Below are positions 18,701 through 27,785 of a stretch of 64,000 bases of DNA, piece after piece. Position numbers and translations under genes: made by a program. This DNA comes from Sulfurospirillum oryzae (GTDB taxonomy: Bacteria > Campylobacterota > Campylobacteria > Campylobacterales > Sulfurospirillaceae): positions 186,001 through 250,000 of the forward strand of contig NZ_JANZKZ010000001.1 in NCBI RefSeq assembly GCF_025770725.1, given 5' to 3'. Position 1 is the stretch's first letter. Each line of letters begins with the position of its first letter. Below the pieces are notes generated by a model. That model was not told the origin of the DNA and did not search any database. It saw nothing but the letters and a program-made list of their open reading frames with translations.

Positions 18701-19915
18701 TTACAGATTTTGTCCCACTAAAAAACCTGATGCCCAAGCAAAATGAAGGTTAAAGCCGCCACAATCGCCATCAATATCTAAAACTTCCCCACAAAAATAG
18801 AGATTTTTTACTTTTGATGACATCATACTTTTAGCATCCAATTCTCTAACATCCACACCACCCGCGCACACTTCAGCACTTTCAAACCCTTTGGTCGCTT
18901 TTACATGTAAAGGTAGCGACTTTAAAGCAAAGACAAGTTTTTTCATCTCTTTAGCACCTAGAGTTGATGCCTCTTTGATAGGGGTTAATTTTGTATTTTC
19001 GACGATGAAATGTGCTAACTTTTTGGGGATGATCCCCTCAAGCCACAAAGAGAGAGATTTACCCTTCGCACAAGTGAGTCGTTTTTGAAGGAGTGAGGAG
19101 AGTGCTTCACGCGAAAGATTGGGCAAAAGATCAACGACAACGTGTACAGATTCACCCTCAACAAAGGCTTTGGAAGCGGTACGGCTGATGTCTAAAATGG
19201 CACTACCAGAGAGTCCGTATGCCGTAAACAGCAGATCGCCTTGCACGCTTTGGCGTTTTTGGTTGGCGATGTAAAGCTCCACACCCGCATCCACCTTCAC
19301 GCCACTGACCTCTTTAAGGTGCGGCTCATCGCAGATAAACTGCACTAAAGAAGGATACGGTTCAATGACGCAATGCCCCAAAGCTTTCGCAAACGCATAA
19401 CCGCTGCCAGAACTTCCAAGGGTGGGCATAGCAACACTTCCTGAGGCAATTACGCACGCATCAAAAGTCTGTTTTGCATCTTTTACATGTAAAACAAATT
19501 CGGTGCTATTTTTCTCGATTTTGAGTACTTCACTCTCCAGTAAAAAACTCACACCCAAACTTCGTGCTTCGTGTAAAAGCATATCGACAACACTGGAAGC
19601 TTGGTGGCTCATCGGGTAAAGTCTACCCTCTTCGCCCTCGCGCATTTCCAGCCCTAAAGAGCGAAAATACGCTTTACATGTAAAGGTATCAAACCGTCTG
19701 AGTGCCTCTTTGGCAAAGCTAGGCGCTTCGCCATGATAACGCGATATGTTGATCTTTTCATTGGAGATATTGCATCTGCCATTGCCTGTGGCGAGAATCT
19801 TTCGACCCACTTTACTGTTTTTTTCAAAAACACTCACCACATGCCCTTTACGAGAAGCTTCGATGGCACATACAAGCCCTGAGGCTCCCGCTCCGATAAT
19901 GGCAATACGACTCAT
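18701..19915 (-). CDS. FAD-dependent oxidoreductase, HI0933/BaiN family
   Basis: The 404-residue flavoprotein begins RIAIIGAGASGLVCAIEASR (the Rossmann dinucleotide motif), then GRKILATGNGRCNISN, which marks the HI0933/YhiN/BaiN group. The C-terminal FCGEVLDIDGDCGGFNLHFA block binds FAD. Cellular function is poorly known in this family. Three TTACATGTAA copies lie inside it (18901, 19483, 19674), read as LHV or FTCK, the densest intragenic set in the window. The start overlaps the end of the cvfB gene by four bases, so they form an operon. Confidence 0.9.
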   Translation of the reverse strand: MSRIAIIGAGASGLVCAIEASRKGHVVSVFEKNSKVGRKILATGNGRCNISNEKINISRYHGEAPSFAKEALRRFDTFTCKAYFRSLGLEMREGEEGRLYPMSHQASSVVDMLLHEARSLGVSFLLESEVLKIEKNSTEFVLHVKDAKQTFDACVIASGSVAMPTLGSSGSGYAFAKALGHCVIEPYPSLVQFICDEPHLKEVSGVKVDAGVELYIANQKRQSVQGDLLFTAYGLSGSAILDISRTASKAFVEGESVHVVVDLLPNLSREALSSLLQKRLTCAKGKSLSLWLEGIIPKKLAHFIVENTKLTPIKEASTLGAKEMKKLVFALKSLPLHVKATKGFESAEVCAGGVDVRELDAKSMMSSKVKNLYFCGEVLDIDGDCGGFNLHFAWASGFLVGQNL

Positions 19916-20751
19916 AAAAGCTTCATGCCTTCATCGTTTAGTTCAAGTTTTTTCGCATCAATGAGTTTGGTAAGTGCTCGCTTATACGCTTTGCGACTGA
20001 GCCCAAAACGCTGCATAATAAGCTCAGGTGTACTTTTGTAATTCATCTCACAAACCCCACCCGTCAAGCTTAAAATCTCTACGATTTTTGAAGCCGCCAC
20101 TTCATCGCTCTTATCGCCGATGGGTTGTAAAATGATGTCGAGTTTGCCATCTTTGCGAAGGGTTTTGATGTACCCTACTTTTTCATCGCCCACTTCGATA
20201 TTTTCAAAAATTTCATTGTGAAAAATCATGCCATCGTACAAGTTATTGACGATCACTTTAAAGCCAAGAGGCGTTTTCTCTCGCACCAAAAGTTTGACTT
20301 CTTGATTGACTTTGAGCTTTGTTAGGTCTTTGCTTAAAAGATCATTGTACTTTTGACTGCCAATAATGCGCCCCGTCTCATCGTCCAAACAGACACGCAC
20401 GATGACTTTCATCCCCACATAAAAAGGGAATTTTTGAAGTGCTTTAGGGACAAGAAGGTCTTTAGGTAAACCCCAGTCTAAAAATGCTCCAAAGGGCGTT
20501 ACATCAACCACTTCAAAACAACCAAATTCATCCAGCATCGCCTTCGGAAAAACCGTGGATGCTACGATGCGGTCTTCCGAATCAAAATAGACAAAAACAT
20601 CGATTTCATCGCCCTCTTTCATCGCATAAGTGACGTATTGATTGGGCATGAGAACTTCGTCTTGATCTTCGCAGATCAGGTAAACACCATTATCGGTATA
20701 ACGGTTGATTTTGAGACGATTTTTCTCGCCTACAAGGAGGTATTGATTCAT
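19912..20751 (-). CDS. cvfB: S1-like RNA-binding protein, CvfB family
   Basis: The 279-residue protein matches the CvfB/YitL family of predicted RNA-binding regulators. It has tandem S1-like barrels (VVDVTPFGAFLDWGLPKDLLVPKALQ is the clearest) and a C-terminal winged-helix segment (TPELIMQRFGLSRKAYKRAL). It is cytoplasmic. It overlaps the flavoprotein gene by four bases and follows the DUF2721 gene by 10 bases on the same strand, giving a three-gene operon. The regulatory target cannot be inferred here. Confidence 0.85.
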   Translation of the reverse strand: MNQYLLVGEKNRLKINRYTDNGVYLICEDQDEVLMPNQYVTYAMKEGDEIDVFVYFDSEDRIVASTVFPKAMLDEFGCFEVVDVTPFGAFLDWGLPKDLLVPKALQKFPFYVGMKVIVRVCLDDETGRIIGSQKYNDLLSKDLTKLKVNQEVKLLVREKTPLGFKVIVNNLYDGMIFHNEIFENIEVGDEKVGYIKTLRKDGKLDIILQPIGDKSDEVAASKIVEILSLTGGVCEMNYKSTPELIMQRFGLSRKAYKRALTKLIDAKKLELNDEGMKLL

Positions 20752-20761
20752 TATTACTTCT

Positions 20762-21166
20762 TTATTTTATTTTACATTTATCGTGCATATCACTGAGTTC
20801 CATATTGAGAGCATGCGTCGAAATCATTACTTCCCACAAAGAGATACAAAGAGAGATACACATCGCGATGAGGCTTAGTCCAAATATTTGCTTACCGATG
20901 CCTAATACGCCTAAAAAAAGCTCAAACATAGAGAGGGTACAAAGCAAGATGGAGAGCACTCCAAAAAATTGCATCCATTTGGTGAGTTCGAGTCGGTGTT
21001 TGAGGTTATTGATCTGCTTGTACTCCTCACAGTTGTCACGCTCCGTTGATTGACGATGCAACATCCGAATCAGTTGTGCCACTGCCAAGAAACGGTTAGT
21101 ATACGCAAGTAACAGTAATGAAACCGCTGGGAACAAAAGGGCTGGGGTTGAAATTTCAATCTCCAT
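20762..21166 (-). CDS. DUF2721 membrane protein
   Basis: The 134-residue protein has an N-terminal hydrophobic stretch (ALLFPAVSLLLLAYTNRFL) followed by an amphipathic linker and two helices (WMQFFGVLSILLCTLSMFEL and GLSLIAMCISLCISLWEVM). The arrangement and the TPALLFPAVSLLLLAYTNRF start match DUF2721 inner-membrane proteins of unknown function. It is the first gene of the operon with cvfB and the flavoprotein gene. It is divergent from mutS. Confidence 0.78.
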   Translation of the reverse strand: MEIEISTPALLFPAVSLLLLAYTNRFLAVAQLIRMLHRQSTERDNCEEYKQINNLKHRLELTKWMQFFGVLSILLCTLSMFELFLGVLGIGKQIFGLSLIAMCISLCISLWEVMISTHALNMELSDMHDKCKIK

Positions 21167-21231
21167 GATAATCCTTTAAGAATAGTCTCTTTATTGTACC
21201 AAACAACCCCTTTCTTTATGCTTCCTTTGTG

Positions 21232-21237
21232 TATAAT
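21232..21237 (+). promoter_or_regulatory. -10 box for the MutS-HNH gene
   Basis: A perfect TATAAT lies 34 bases before the ATG at 21271, in the gap between the divergent DUF2721 gene and mutS. Confidence 0.55.
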
Positions 21238-21270
21238 TGAATCTATTTTTTAAAGGTGGTACTGGTTTTA

Positions 21271-24204
21271 ATGCTTGAAAATATTGCGCAAATGCTCTGC
21301 TCAAAAGAGAGATTACTCACTGAAATCTATTTCGACCTTCAGCTCTTTTTTGAAGCAAAATATGGCAAAAATACGATTGTGTTTATGGAAATAGGCTCTT
21401 TTTTTGAAACCTACGAAGTGAACAATGAAACGCATCAAATCGGTAAAGCTAAAGAAGTTTCAGAGCTACTGAATATCCAACTCACCCGTAAAAACAAATC
21501 CATTTTAGAAAATTCACTCCAAAATCCTTTGCTTGCAGGCATTCCCTCTGTTTCGTTAGATCGCTATCTAGCACGTCTGGTTCAGAGTAAAAAATACACC
21601 ATCGTTTTAGTGCGCCAAAAAGGTGAGCCACCGCATGTGAAGCGCTACATCTCAAACATTATAAGCCCTGGCACAAACTTTGACTACCTCATTGAATCGA
21701 GCGAAAACTACCTTGTTTCTTTGCTTGTGGACTGCAACCACCAGATCTATTCTGTTGGGTACAGTGCGATTGATGTAACGACAGGTAAAACCATTATCAA
21801 CGAAGTGCATGGCACCAGAGAAGATAAAACGTATGCACTTGATGAGATTTTCAACCTTTTACAAACCTATAAAACCAGTGAAATCGTTCTGACGTTTAAT
21901 ACCGAAAGCATCGATAAAGAGTGGGTGCAAAACTACCTTGAGATTACACCAAGCGTCGCGCATAGCATCAACAAAGAGCGTCTTAAAGTGGCGTATCAAA
22001 ATGAACTTTTTGGACGCATTTACGCGATTCGATCCCTGCTCTCGCCCATCGAATACCTTGACATCGAACGCTACCCTTACGCAAGTGAATCACTCGCCAT
22101 TCTTTGCGATTTTATCATCGAGCATGATGCCAACATCATCGAAAAGATGAGCCGCCCTATTTTACTCGGCAACAGTCGCTATCTTTACATCGGCAACAAT
22201 GCCCTTGAACAGCTTGACATCATCTCTAAAAATCCTTCCGAGATGACACTGTTAAATCTCATCGATCAAACGTCAACCGCGATTGGAAAGCGCCTTTTAA
22301 AAGAGCGGTTGCTCAATCCTATCTGCGATCTCAAAACACTCAATGAACGTTTTGATCTCAGCACCCAACTGATCAAAGACTATAAAAAATTTGAAATTGC
22401 TTTAAAACAAGTCTATGATTTGGAGCGTATTTTAAGGCGTATTGCCCTTAAAAAATTGCACCCTTTAGAGCTTGATTACCTCAGCACTTCGCTTGAAGCC
22501 ATTTTAGGCATCTTGAGAGAGGCAGAACTTAAAAAAGTTCCAACGCCCAAAGATCTTTTCGATGAAAGCGAAGCTCTTTTAGAGATGCTTAAAAGTACAT
22601 TTGTGCTGGATGTCTGCGCCAAGTTTCGCAAAGATCAGATCAGCGAAAATCTTTTTGTTAAAGGTATTTACCCGCAAATTGATAAGATCGAACAGAGTAA
22701 AGAAGAGCGTTTTAGTGCGCTTGAGCATATCTCACACCACATTGAAGCACTTTTTGAAGAGAGCAATCGCACGACGCTGAGCATCGAGTGGTTGGAGAGT
22801 GAGGGGCATTACATATCCATCAGCAAAAACCGTTTTGCGCTGATTGAAGAGAAGCTTATGCAGAGCTTCATCACCATCGGAGAGAAGCACTACTTCTTCA
22901 AAGACTTTACCTTTAGGCATCTTAAAAACAGCGTGAAGATTTCAGCATCCTTGATTGAAGAAATTTCCCAAGAGATCACACTCAGCAACCTGCAAATGAT
23001 CGCTTTGGTGAAACAGCGTTACGATGAGATGCTAGAGAAAATCGAAACGCATTACGCCCTCACGTTAGAGCATCTTATCTCCTTTGTTGGCACACTGGAT
23101 GTTGCCCTTAGCAATGCCAAATGTGCTGTCCTTTACAACTACACGCGCCCTGAACTTTTACCGATGCAAGAAGAAAAGCGTTTTATCGAAGCGATTGGAC
23201 TTCGCCATCCACTCATTGAATCACGCGAAGAAAATGGCATCTATATTCCTAACGATATTTTCCTAGGTCATTGCTCACCAGAAATTACCCACGATCATGT
23301 CACGCTCGAAGCGTGCAGTGCCAATGAAGTGCAAGGCATTTTGCTTTACGGCATCAACTCAAGTGGTAAATCTTCGTTGATGAAAAGCCTTGGCATTGCG
23401 GTCATCATGGCACAAGCGGGCTTTTTTGTACCATGTGCTTCCATGCGTTTTAACCTGTTTGATAAAATCTTCACACGCATCATCAGCCATGATAATCTCT
23501 ACAAAGGGCTTTCGACCTTCACGGTCGAGATGTTGGAGCTCAAAAATATCTTCAACCGCACCACAGAGTTTTCACTCGTACTGGGTGATGAGATCAGTCA
23601 TGGAACAGAGACCGAATCCGCTCTTGCCATTGTGGCAAGTGCCATTACGAAGATGCACTCCTTAGGCTCTTTCTTTGTCTTTGCAACGCACTTACATCAA
23701 CTCAGCCACTTGCCTCTCATTAGCGAACTTAAAAAGGTGATTTATCTGCATCTAGGGGTCAGTTACGATGAAGAAAATGACAAACTGCTTTACAATAGAA
23801 AATTAGAGCTTGGCAGTGGCAGTTCGCTGTATGGTTTAGAGTTTGCCAAGTCTTTACACATGGACAAAGAGTTTATTAAAACGGCTTATGACATTAGAAG
23901 AAGTCTTGCAGGGGAACTCGGTGAAGTAGAGCTTTTAAAGCAGAAAAAACGAAGCAAATACAACAAAAACCTCTACCTCTCTAAATGCGCGCTCTGCGAT
24001 GAATACGTCGATGAAGTGCATCACATCAAAGCACAAGAGAGTGCCGATGCCAACGGTAACATCGACCACTTCCATCAAAACCACCGTTACAATTTGATTC
24101 CATTGTGTGCGAAACACCATAAAATGGTGCATGAGGGTAAGATTACGATTAATGGTTTTGTGATGAGTAGCGAAGGCTTAAAACTTCACTATGAAGAGAA
24201 GTAA
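21271..24204 (+). CDS. MutS-family mismatch repair protein with C-terminal HNH nuclease (MutS7 type)
   Basis: The 977-residue protein has an N-terminal mismatch-recognition domain with the Phe-x-Glu reader ([11 protein letters not shown], about residue 40), connector and lever domains, and a MutS ATPase with Walker [10 protein letters not shown] (about 690) and Walker [16 protein letters not shown] (about 770). After the ATPase, residues about 900-975 form an HNH endonuclease domain: two CxxC pairs (CALC and a later C..HH), VHHIKAQE, and [14 protein letters not shown]. To my knowledge this ATPase-nuclease fusion is the MutS7 subfamily reported from Campylobacterota and octocoral mitochondria, which could recognise and nick without MutL. 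I chose the ATG at 21271, behind an AAAGGTGG site, over an in-frame GTG at 21256. The stop lies inside a terminator hairpin. Confidence 0.93.
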   Translation: MLENIAQMLCSKERLLTEIYFDLQLFFEAKYGKNTIVFMEIGSFFETYEVNNETHQIGKAKEVSELLNIQLTRKNKSILENSLQNPLLAGIPSVSLDRYLARLVQSKKYTIVLVRQKGEPPHVKRYISNIISPGTNFDYLIESSENYLVSLLVDCNHQIYSVGYSAIDVTTGKTIINEVHGTREDKTYALDEIFNLLQTYKTSEIVLTFNTESIDKEWVQNYLEITPSVAHSINKERLKVAYQNELFGRIYAIRSLLSPIEYLDIERYPYASESLAILCDFIIEHDANIIEKMSRPILLGNSRYLYIGNNALEQLDIISKNPSEMTLLNLIDQTSTAIGKRLLKERLLNPICDLKTLNERFDLSTQLIKDYKKFEIALKQVYDLERILRRIALKKLHPLELDYLSTSLEAILGILREAELKKVPTPKDLFDESEALLEMLKSTFVLDVCAKFRKDQISENLFVKGIYPQIDKIEQSKEERFSALEHISHHIEALFEESNRTTLSIEWLESEGHYISISKNRFALIEEKLMQSFITIGEKHYFFKDFTFRHLKNSVKISASLIEEISQEITLSNLQMIALVKQRYDEMLEKIETHYALTLEHLISFVGTLDVALSNAKCAVLYNYTRPELLPMQEEKRFIEAIGLRHPLIESREENGIYIPNDIFLGHCSPEITHDHVTLEACSANEVQGILLYGINSSGKSSLMKSLGIAVIMAQAGFFVPCASMRFNLFDKIFTRIISHDNLYKGLSTFTVEMLELKNIFNRTTEFSLVLGDEISHGTETESALAIVASAITKMHSLGSFFVFATHLHQLSHLPLISELKKVIYLHLGVSYDEENDKLLYNRKLELGSGSSLYGLEFAKSLHMDKEFIKTAYDIRRSLAGELGEVELLKQKKRSKYNKNLYLSKCALCDEYVDEVHHIKAQESADANGNIDHFHQNHRYNLIPLCAKHHKMVHEGKITINGFVMSSEGLKLHYEEK

Positions 24205-24225
24205 GAAGTGGCTTTCACTTCTTAC
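24201..24225. terminator. Bidirectional hairpin between MutS-HNH and the chemoreceptor
   Basis: Perfect 10-bp arms (24201-24210 and 24216-24225) with a 5-base loop. The mutS stop codon (24202-24204) is inside the first arm, and a TTACATGTAA copy (24222-24231) overlaps the second. It can serve both convergent genes. Confidence 0.65.
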
Positions 24226-24236
24226 ATGTAAAAGAT

Positions 24237-25850
24237 TTACGCGGTTTTGAATTGTGCGAGTGTAGCACTAAGACTTTCGGATAAACGTGCCAAATGTTCT
24301 GCTGCTGCAGCGATCTCTTCGACACTTCTAGCGTTTGAACATGAAAGAGTGTCTATCTCTTCGATTTTATGAATAACAGCGGTATTAATGCGATTGACAT
24401 TATCGGCGGCTTTAAGGACCACTTCATCCGTTGCACTCACACTTTCATCGAGCAAGTTCACCGCATCAGTTGTTTGAGTACTCACTTTGGTTGAAAACTC
24501 TGAGAGTTCGGTAATGCGTTTTGCATTTTCATTCATCTCACCACTAATATCACCAATACTTTGAACAATGACATTAATGGTGGCATTGGTTTCAATCAAA
24601 CTCTTTTGAGTACGTTCAGCCAATTTGCGTACCTCATCGGCAACAACAGCAAAACCACGTCCATGCTCACCTGCACGTGCGGCTTCTATGGCGGCATTGA
24701 GCGCTAAAAGGTTCGTTTGGTCGGCAATGTCACTAATGACATCCAAAACGTTCTTAACTTGATCGGCATCACTTGAGAGGTGATTGAGTCTATCATTGAT
24801 CCCAGCTTCTGCTTGTGCTGTATTGGCAAGTTGAGAGATGGTTTCATTGAGCAGATCTTGTGCCATCAAAAGACTTTTTTGTGCCGTATGAATCGTCTCT
24901 TTAACATGTTTGACATGATCGCTTGTATGTTCGATTTCAGAAGCGACCAAAGAGGATTCATGCGTGGTTTGCTGTACCACACGAGACTCTTCTTCTGCGC
25001 GTTTACCTATCTCTAAACTCGTACTAGAGAGCTCTTCTGCCACAGAAGCATTTTCAAGTGCATTGCCTTTCGCTTCGCCAATCGCGCGTGAAATTTCTTC
25101 TAAAAGAGCATTAACCGTACGCATCGTTTCGCTGATCTCATCGTGATTGCTGGTACGAAGTAGCGTGTGTAAGTCTTTGTTTTGACGTACTCTTTCACAC
25201 TCTTCTTTTGAACTAGAAACCGATGATCTAATCGAATTGGTTATCAAAAAGAAGATCCCCAATACAGCCACACTCACCACGCCTAGCGTAATTTCAGAGG
25301 TTAATTTATTGCCATCAAGTCTATTGAAATTCGTTTTTTTAACGCTAGCGGCAAGGCTTTTCATCTCTTCAGCAACACGATCAAAAAGTTCACCACTTTT
25401 TTGAGAAACATCACTCAATATTTTGTCCTCATCGGGATGTTCTGCTTTAAAAGAAGGCTCAGAAACCGCTTTACCATATTTGATCCAAAGTTCTATTCTG
25501 GGTTCATTCAGCAAAAACATCGTTTCAATATTTTTACGAAGTTCTGCTATTTTGTCTTGATTGACTTTAGAGAGAAAAATTCCCGCTAAAATATCCATCT
25601 GTTTAAGGGCTTGTTGATAGTGTTCCTTGTAGGCATCGACATTTTTTTGCTGATAATAAATCTGAACATTACGTTGTTCCAAGCGCATCGTTAGGACATG
25701 TGATTCTAACTCTTGAATCGCTAAGAAACGAACAGCAATACCTTTTCCATTATCACTGAGTGTCATCACCTGATACCCCAAAGCAATAAAACCTAATGCT
25801 AGTAAACCCAAAAGCAAACTCAATTTTCCTTTAATGGTTGCCAATATCAT
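24237..25850 (-). CDS. Methyl-accepting chemotaxis protein with helical sensor domain
   Basis: This 537-residue chemoreceptor has transmembrane helices at about residues 9-30 and 187-205, enclosing an all-helical periplasmic region (about 35-180) of the four-helix-bundle or HBM kind. A cytoplasmic signalling domain with the conserved [20 protein letters not shown] tip follows. The ligand is unknown. GGA sits about 9 bases before the ATG at 25850. The tip sequence is nearly identical to that of the chemoreceptor at 1004-2707, but the sensor domains are unrelated. No CheR-binding pentapeptide is seen at the C-terminus. Confidence 0.93.
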   Translation of the reverse strand: MILATIKGKLSLLLGLLALGFIALGYQVMTLSDNGKGIAVRFLAIQELESHVLTMRLEQRNVQIYYQQKNVDAYKEHYQQALKQMDILAGIFLSKVNQDKIAELRKNIETMFLLNEPRIELWIKYGKAVSEPSFKAEHPDEDKILSDVSQKSGELFDRVAEEMKSLAASVKKTNFNRLDGNKLTSEITLGVVSVAVLGIFFLITNSIRSSVSSSKEECERVRQNKDLHTLLRTSNHDEISETMRTVNALLEEISRAIGEAKGNALENASVAEELSSTSLEIGKRAEEESRVVQQTTHESSLVASEIEHTSDHVKHVKETIHTAQKSLLMAQDLLNETISQLANTAQAEAGINDRLNHLSSDADQVKNVLDVISDIADQTNLLALNAAIEAARAGEHGRGFAVVADEVRKLAERTQKSLIETNATINVIVQSIGDISGEMNENAKRITELSEFSTKVSTQTTDAVNLLDESVSATDEVVLKAADNVNRINTAVIHKIEEIDTLSCSNARSVEEIAAAAEHLARLSESLSATLAQFKTA

Positions 25851-25886
25851 CTATTTTTCCTAAACTAAATTTTTAACACTCTCATC

Positions 25887-26435
25887 TTAAACAAGCAACA
25901 AATCTTTTGCTAAATTCTCTTTAACCTCACGTGAACAGAGTTGTTCTACAAGACTGAGTGCAAAGAGAATTGCCGTACTTGGTCCTTGTGATGTCGTGAT
26001 GTTTTCATCTATGACCACTTTTTCATTTGCTTTGTAGCCAGATTGAGCAATTTTTTGCTGAAATGAGGGATAACAGGTATAACTGTTTTTGAGTACTCCC
26101 GCACATTTGAGGGCATAAGGAGCGGCGCAAATAGCAGCAATCGCTTTGCCCTTGGCATCAAAATCTTTAAGCAATGTTTGAACAGTCGTATCAGCGGCTA
26201 AGTTGGTAGCACCAGGAACTCCACCAGGAAGAGCTATCATATCAAAGACATTGCCATCTAGCTCTTTGATAAGAGCATCTGCAACCACAACAATATTGTG
26301 CGCTCCTTTGACATGTAAAGACTCTAAAGCTACTGTAACAACTTCAACATGAGCTCGCCTTAAAATATCCACAATGGTGAGTGCTTCGATCTCTTCAAAT
26401 CCCTCCGCCAAAGGGACAATGACTTTTTTACTCAT
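25887..26435 (-). CDS. DJ-1/PfpI family protein (YajL-like)
   Basis: The 182-residue cytoplasmic protein has the DJ-1 fold signature: VPLAEGFEEIEALTIVDILRRA at the start and the nucleophile elbow AAICAAPYAL with its conserved Cys. ITSQGPSTAILFALSLVE lies near the end. It belongs with the YajL/ThiJ group proposed to act as a redox-sensing chaperone or glyoxalase/deglycase; the exact activity is disputed for the family. AAGGAG 6-7 bases before the ATG at 26435 selects this start over an upstream in-frame one. A degenerate palindrome copy (TGACATGTAA) is in frame as LHV near 26310. Confidence 0.9.
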   Translation of the reverse strand: MSKKVIVPLAEGFEEIEALTIVDILRRAHVEVVTVALESLHVKGAHNIVVVADALIKELDGNVFDMIALPGGVPGATNLAADTTVQTLLKDFDAKGKAIAAICAAPYALKCAGVLKNSYTCYPSFQQKIAQSGYKANEKVVIDENITTSQGPSTAILFALSLVEQLCSREVKENLAKDLLLV

Positions 26436-26482
26436 GAAAACTCCTTGCAAAATATTGTTGCATGACAAATGTATCGTAAATT

Positions 26483-26488
26483 ATTATA
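26483..26488 (-). promoter_or_regulatory. -10 box for the DJ-1 family gene
   Basis: TATAAT on the minus strand, 48 bases before the ATG at 26435, and downstream of the efp terminator hairpin. Confidence 0.5.
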
Positions 26489-26514
26489 GCACTAAAGAGG
26501 GAAAGAAGAGGAGG

Positions 26515-26544
26515 AAACATAGCGCATAGAGTTGCGCTATGTTT
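26515..26544 (-). terminator. efp terminator hairpin
   Basis: Perfect 12-bp arms (26515-26526 and 26533-26544) with a 6-base loop, 12 bases after the efp stop. On the minus strand it is followed by a T/C-rich run. The palindrome TTACATGTAA (26545-26554) fills the space between stop and hairpin. Confidence 0.7.
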
Positions 26545-26556
26545 TTACATGTAAGA

Positions 26557-27120
26557 CTATTTTACTTTTTCGAGATATTCGCCACGTACGGTGTCAACTT
26601 TAATGACATCACCTTCAACAACGTGGAAAGGGACTTGAACGACTGCACCGCTTTCAAGCGTTGCTGGTTTTTTGCCACCTTGTGTATCACCTTTAAAGTT
26701 AGGTGGTGTCTCAACGATTTTGAGTTGAACAAACTGAGGTGCTTCAACACTGATAGGTTTACCATTGTGGTAAAGCATATCAACATTCATACCATCAATA
26801 ATCCAATCTGCCGCCTCGCCCACTTGGTCGTGTGTTAATGCGATTTGCTCATAAGTTGCACTGTCCATAAATTGTAAGAATTCACCATCATCATATAAAA
26901 ACTGCATGATTTTATCTTCGAGTTGAGGCGTTTCACATTTATCACCCGCATGGAACGTTTTTTCGATCACTTTACCATCAACAAAAGATTTGATTTTACA
27001 GCGAACAAATGCCGCACCCTTACCAGGTTTAACGTGTTGGTATTCTACGATTTTATAAGGGGTACCATTAATTTCGATCTTTAACCCTTTTTTTAAGTCG
27101 CCCATTCCTATAGAGGCCAT
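26557..27120 (-). CDS. efp: Elongation factor P
   Basis: EF-P binds ribosomes stalled on polyproline stretches and restores peptide bond formation. The 187-residue protein has the usual three-barrel length. The loop [16 protein letters not shown] carries the conserved Lys that is modified in many bacteria, and [21 protein letters not shown]-like sequence lies at the end. AGGAG precedes the ATG at 27120. It is a single-gene unit with promoter and terminator visible on either side. Confidence 0.97.
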   Translation of the reverse strand: MASIGMGDLKKGLKIEINGTPYKIVEYQHVKPGKGAAFVRCKIKSFVDGKVIEKTFHAGDKCETPQLEDKIMQFLYDDGEFLQFMDSATYEQIALTHDQVGEAADWIIDGMNVDMLYHNGKPISVEAPQFVQLKIVETPPNFKGDTQGGKKPATLESGAVVQVPFHVVEGDVIKVDTVRGEYLEKVK

Positions 27121-27147
27121 AAATTCTCCTAAATTTTAGTTTTCGTC

Positions 27148-27153
27148 ATTATA
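27148..27153 (-). promoter_or_regulatory. -10 box for efp
   Basis: A perfect TATAAT on the minus strand, about 28 bases before the efp ATG at 27120. Confidence 0.55.
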
Positions 27154-27188
27154 GCGAAAAAAACCACGACAACAAAATAGCCTATTTT

Positions 27189-27206
27189 TATACAATATAT
27201 TGTATA
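27189..27206. promoter_or_regulatory. 18-bp perfect palindrome, candidate operator
   Basis: TATACAATATATTGTATA is a perfect palindrome in the 220-base A/T-rich gap between divergent efp and the HTH gene. A half-site, TATACAA, recurs at 27294-27300, nearer the HTH gene. It looks like a dimeric repressor site, plausibly for the HTH protein encoded downstream. There is no direct evidence. Confidence 0.4.
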
Positions 27207-27340
27207 TTTCAATCAATTAAAAGCATAATAAAATCAATAAAAAAGATATAATATCTGTTATAAAGTTTAAATTATAAATTAATTAGTATGTTTTATACAA
27301 TTTAATTTATGTTTAATACATTTTTAAGTACAATCATACG

Positions 27341-27589
27341 ATGAAAACAAGCGACATCATCAATCTTTTGCACAATGCCATTGAAGCTGAAAATATGGGA
27401 AAGAAAATTTCTCAAAAGAAGATGGCAGAAACTTTTGGAATATCCATGCGCACCTATCAAGAGTGGAGACTTGGAAGTAGCGCGCCTATGGGAATTCCAG
27501 TGGTTTTTAATATGCTTGGTATGTTAAAAGATGAAGATATTGTGCGTTTGGTACGTAAGATAAATGACGGGCAAAAAGGAACGGTATGA
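27341..27589 (+). CDS. Small helix-turn-helix protein
   Basis: The 82-residue protein contains KISQKKMAETFGISMRTYQE (about residues 23-42), a helix-turn-helix of the Cro/XRE or phage-regulator kind, followed by WRLGSSAPMGIPVVFNMLGM. No other domain is visible. The upstream region is very A/T-rich and contains an 18-bp palindrome. It overlaps the next small gene by four bases (ATGA). It could be an autoregulated repressor; function is unknown. Confidence 0.7.
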   Translation: MKTSDIINLLHNAIEAENMGKKISQKKMAETFGISMRTYQEWRLGSSAPMGIPVVFNMLGMLKDEDIVRLVRKINDGQKGTV

Positions 27590-27753
27590 CAAACTTATCC
27601 GTAAGTGAGAAATTGGCGTTAGAAGAAGTATTTGAGTGTTTAAAAGATGAGAATTGCCGTAAGATTAGTGTGATAAACAAACGTCTTTTTGTCTATCGCA
27701 TGATGCGTTTACTGGTATCGACGCGTCGAAAACTTTTACATGTAAAAAGATAA
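27586..27753 (+). CDS. Small basic protein coupled to the HTH gene
   Basis: A 55-codon frame starts at the ATG overlapping the HTH gene's stop (ATGA). The product begins MTNLSVSEKLALEEVFECLK and ends with a basic tail (RRKLLHVKR), with FVYRMMRLLVSTRR as a positively charged helix. The last codons are made by a TTACATGTAA copy (27736-27745). The tight overlap is the main evidence that it is translated. It has no recognisable family. Confidence 0.55.
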   Translation: MTNLSVSEKLALEEVFECLKDENCRKISVINKRLFVYRMMRLLVSTRRKLLHVKR

Positions 27754-27776
27754 GTTGCCCTATCCTTTACATGTAA
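27736..27776. repeat. Pair of TTACATGTAA palindromes between convergent genes
   Basis: Copies at 27736-27745 (end of the 55-codon gene) and 27767-27776 (10 bases after the stop of the minus-strand permease gene) can pair with each other across a 21-base loop. They occupy the place of a terminator for both convergent units. Confidence 0.8.
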
Positions 27777-27785
27777 GAAATGCTT

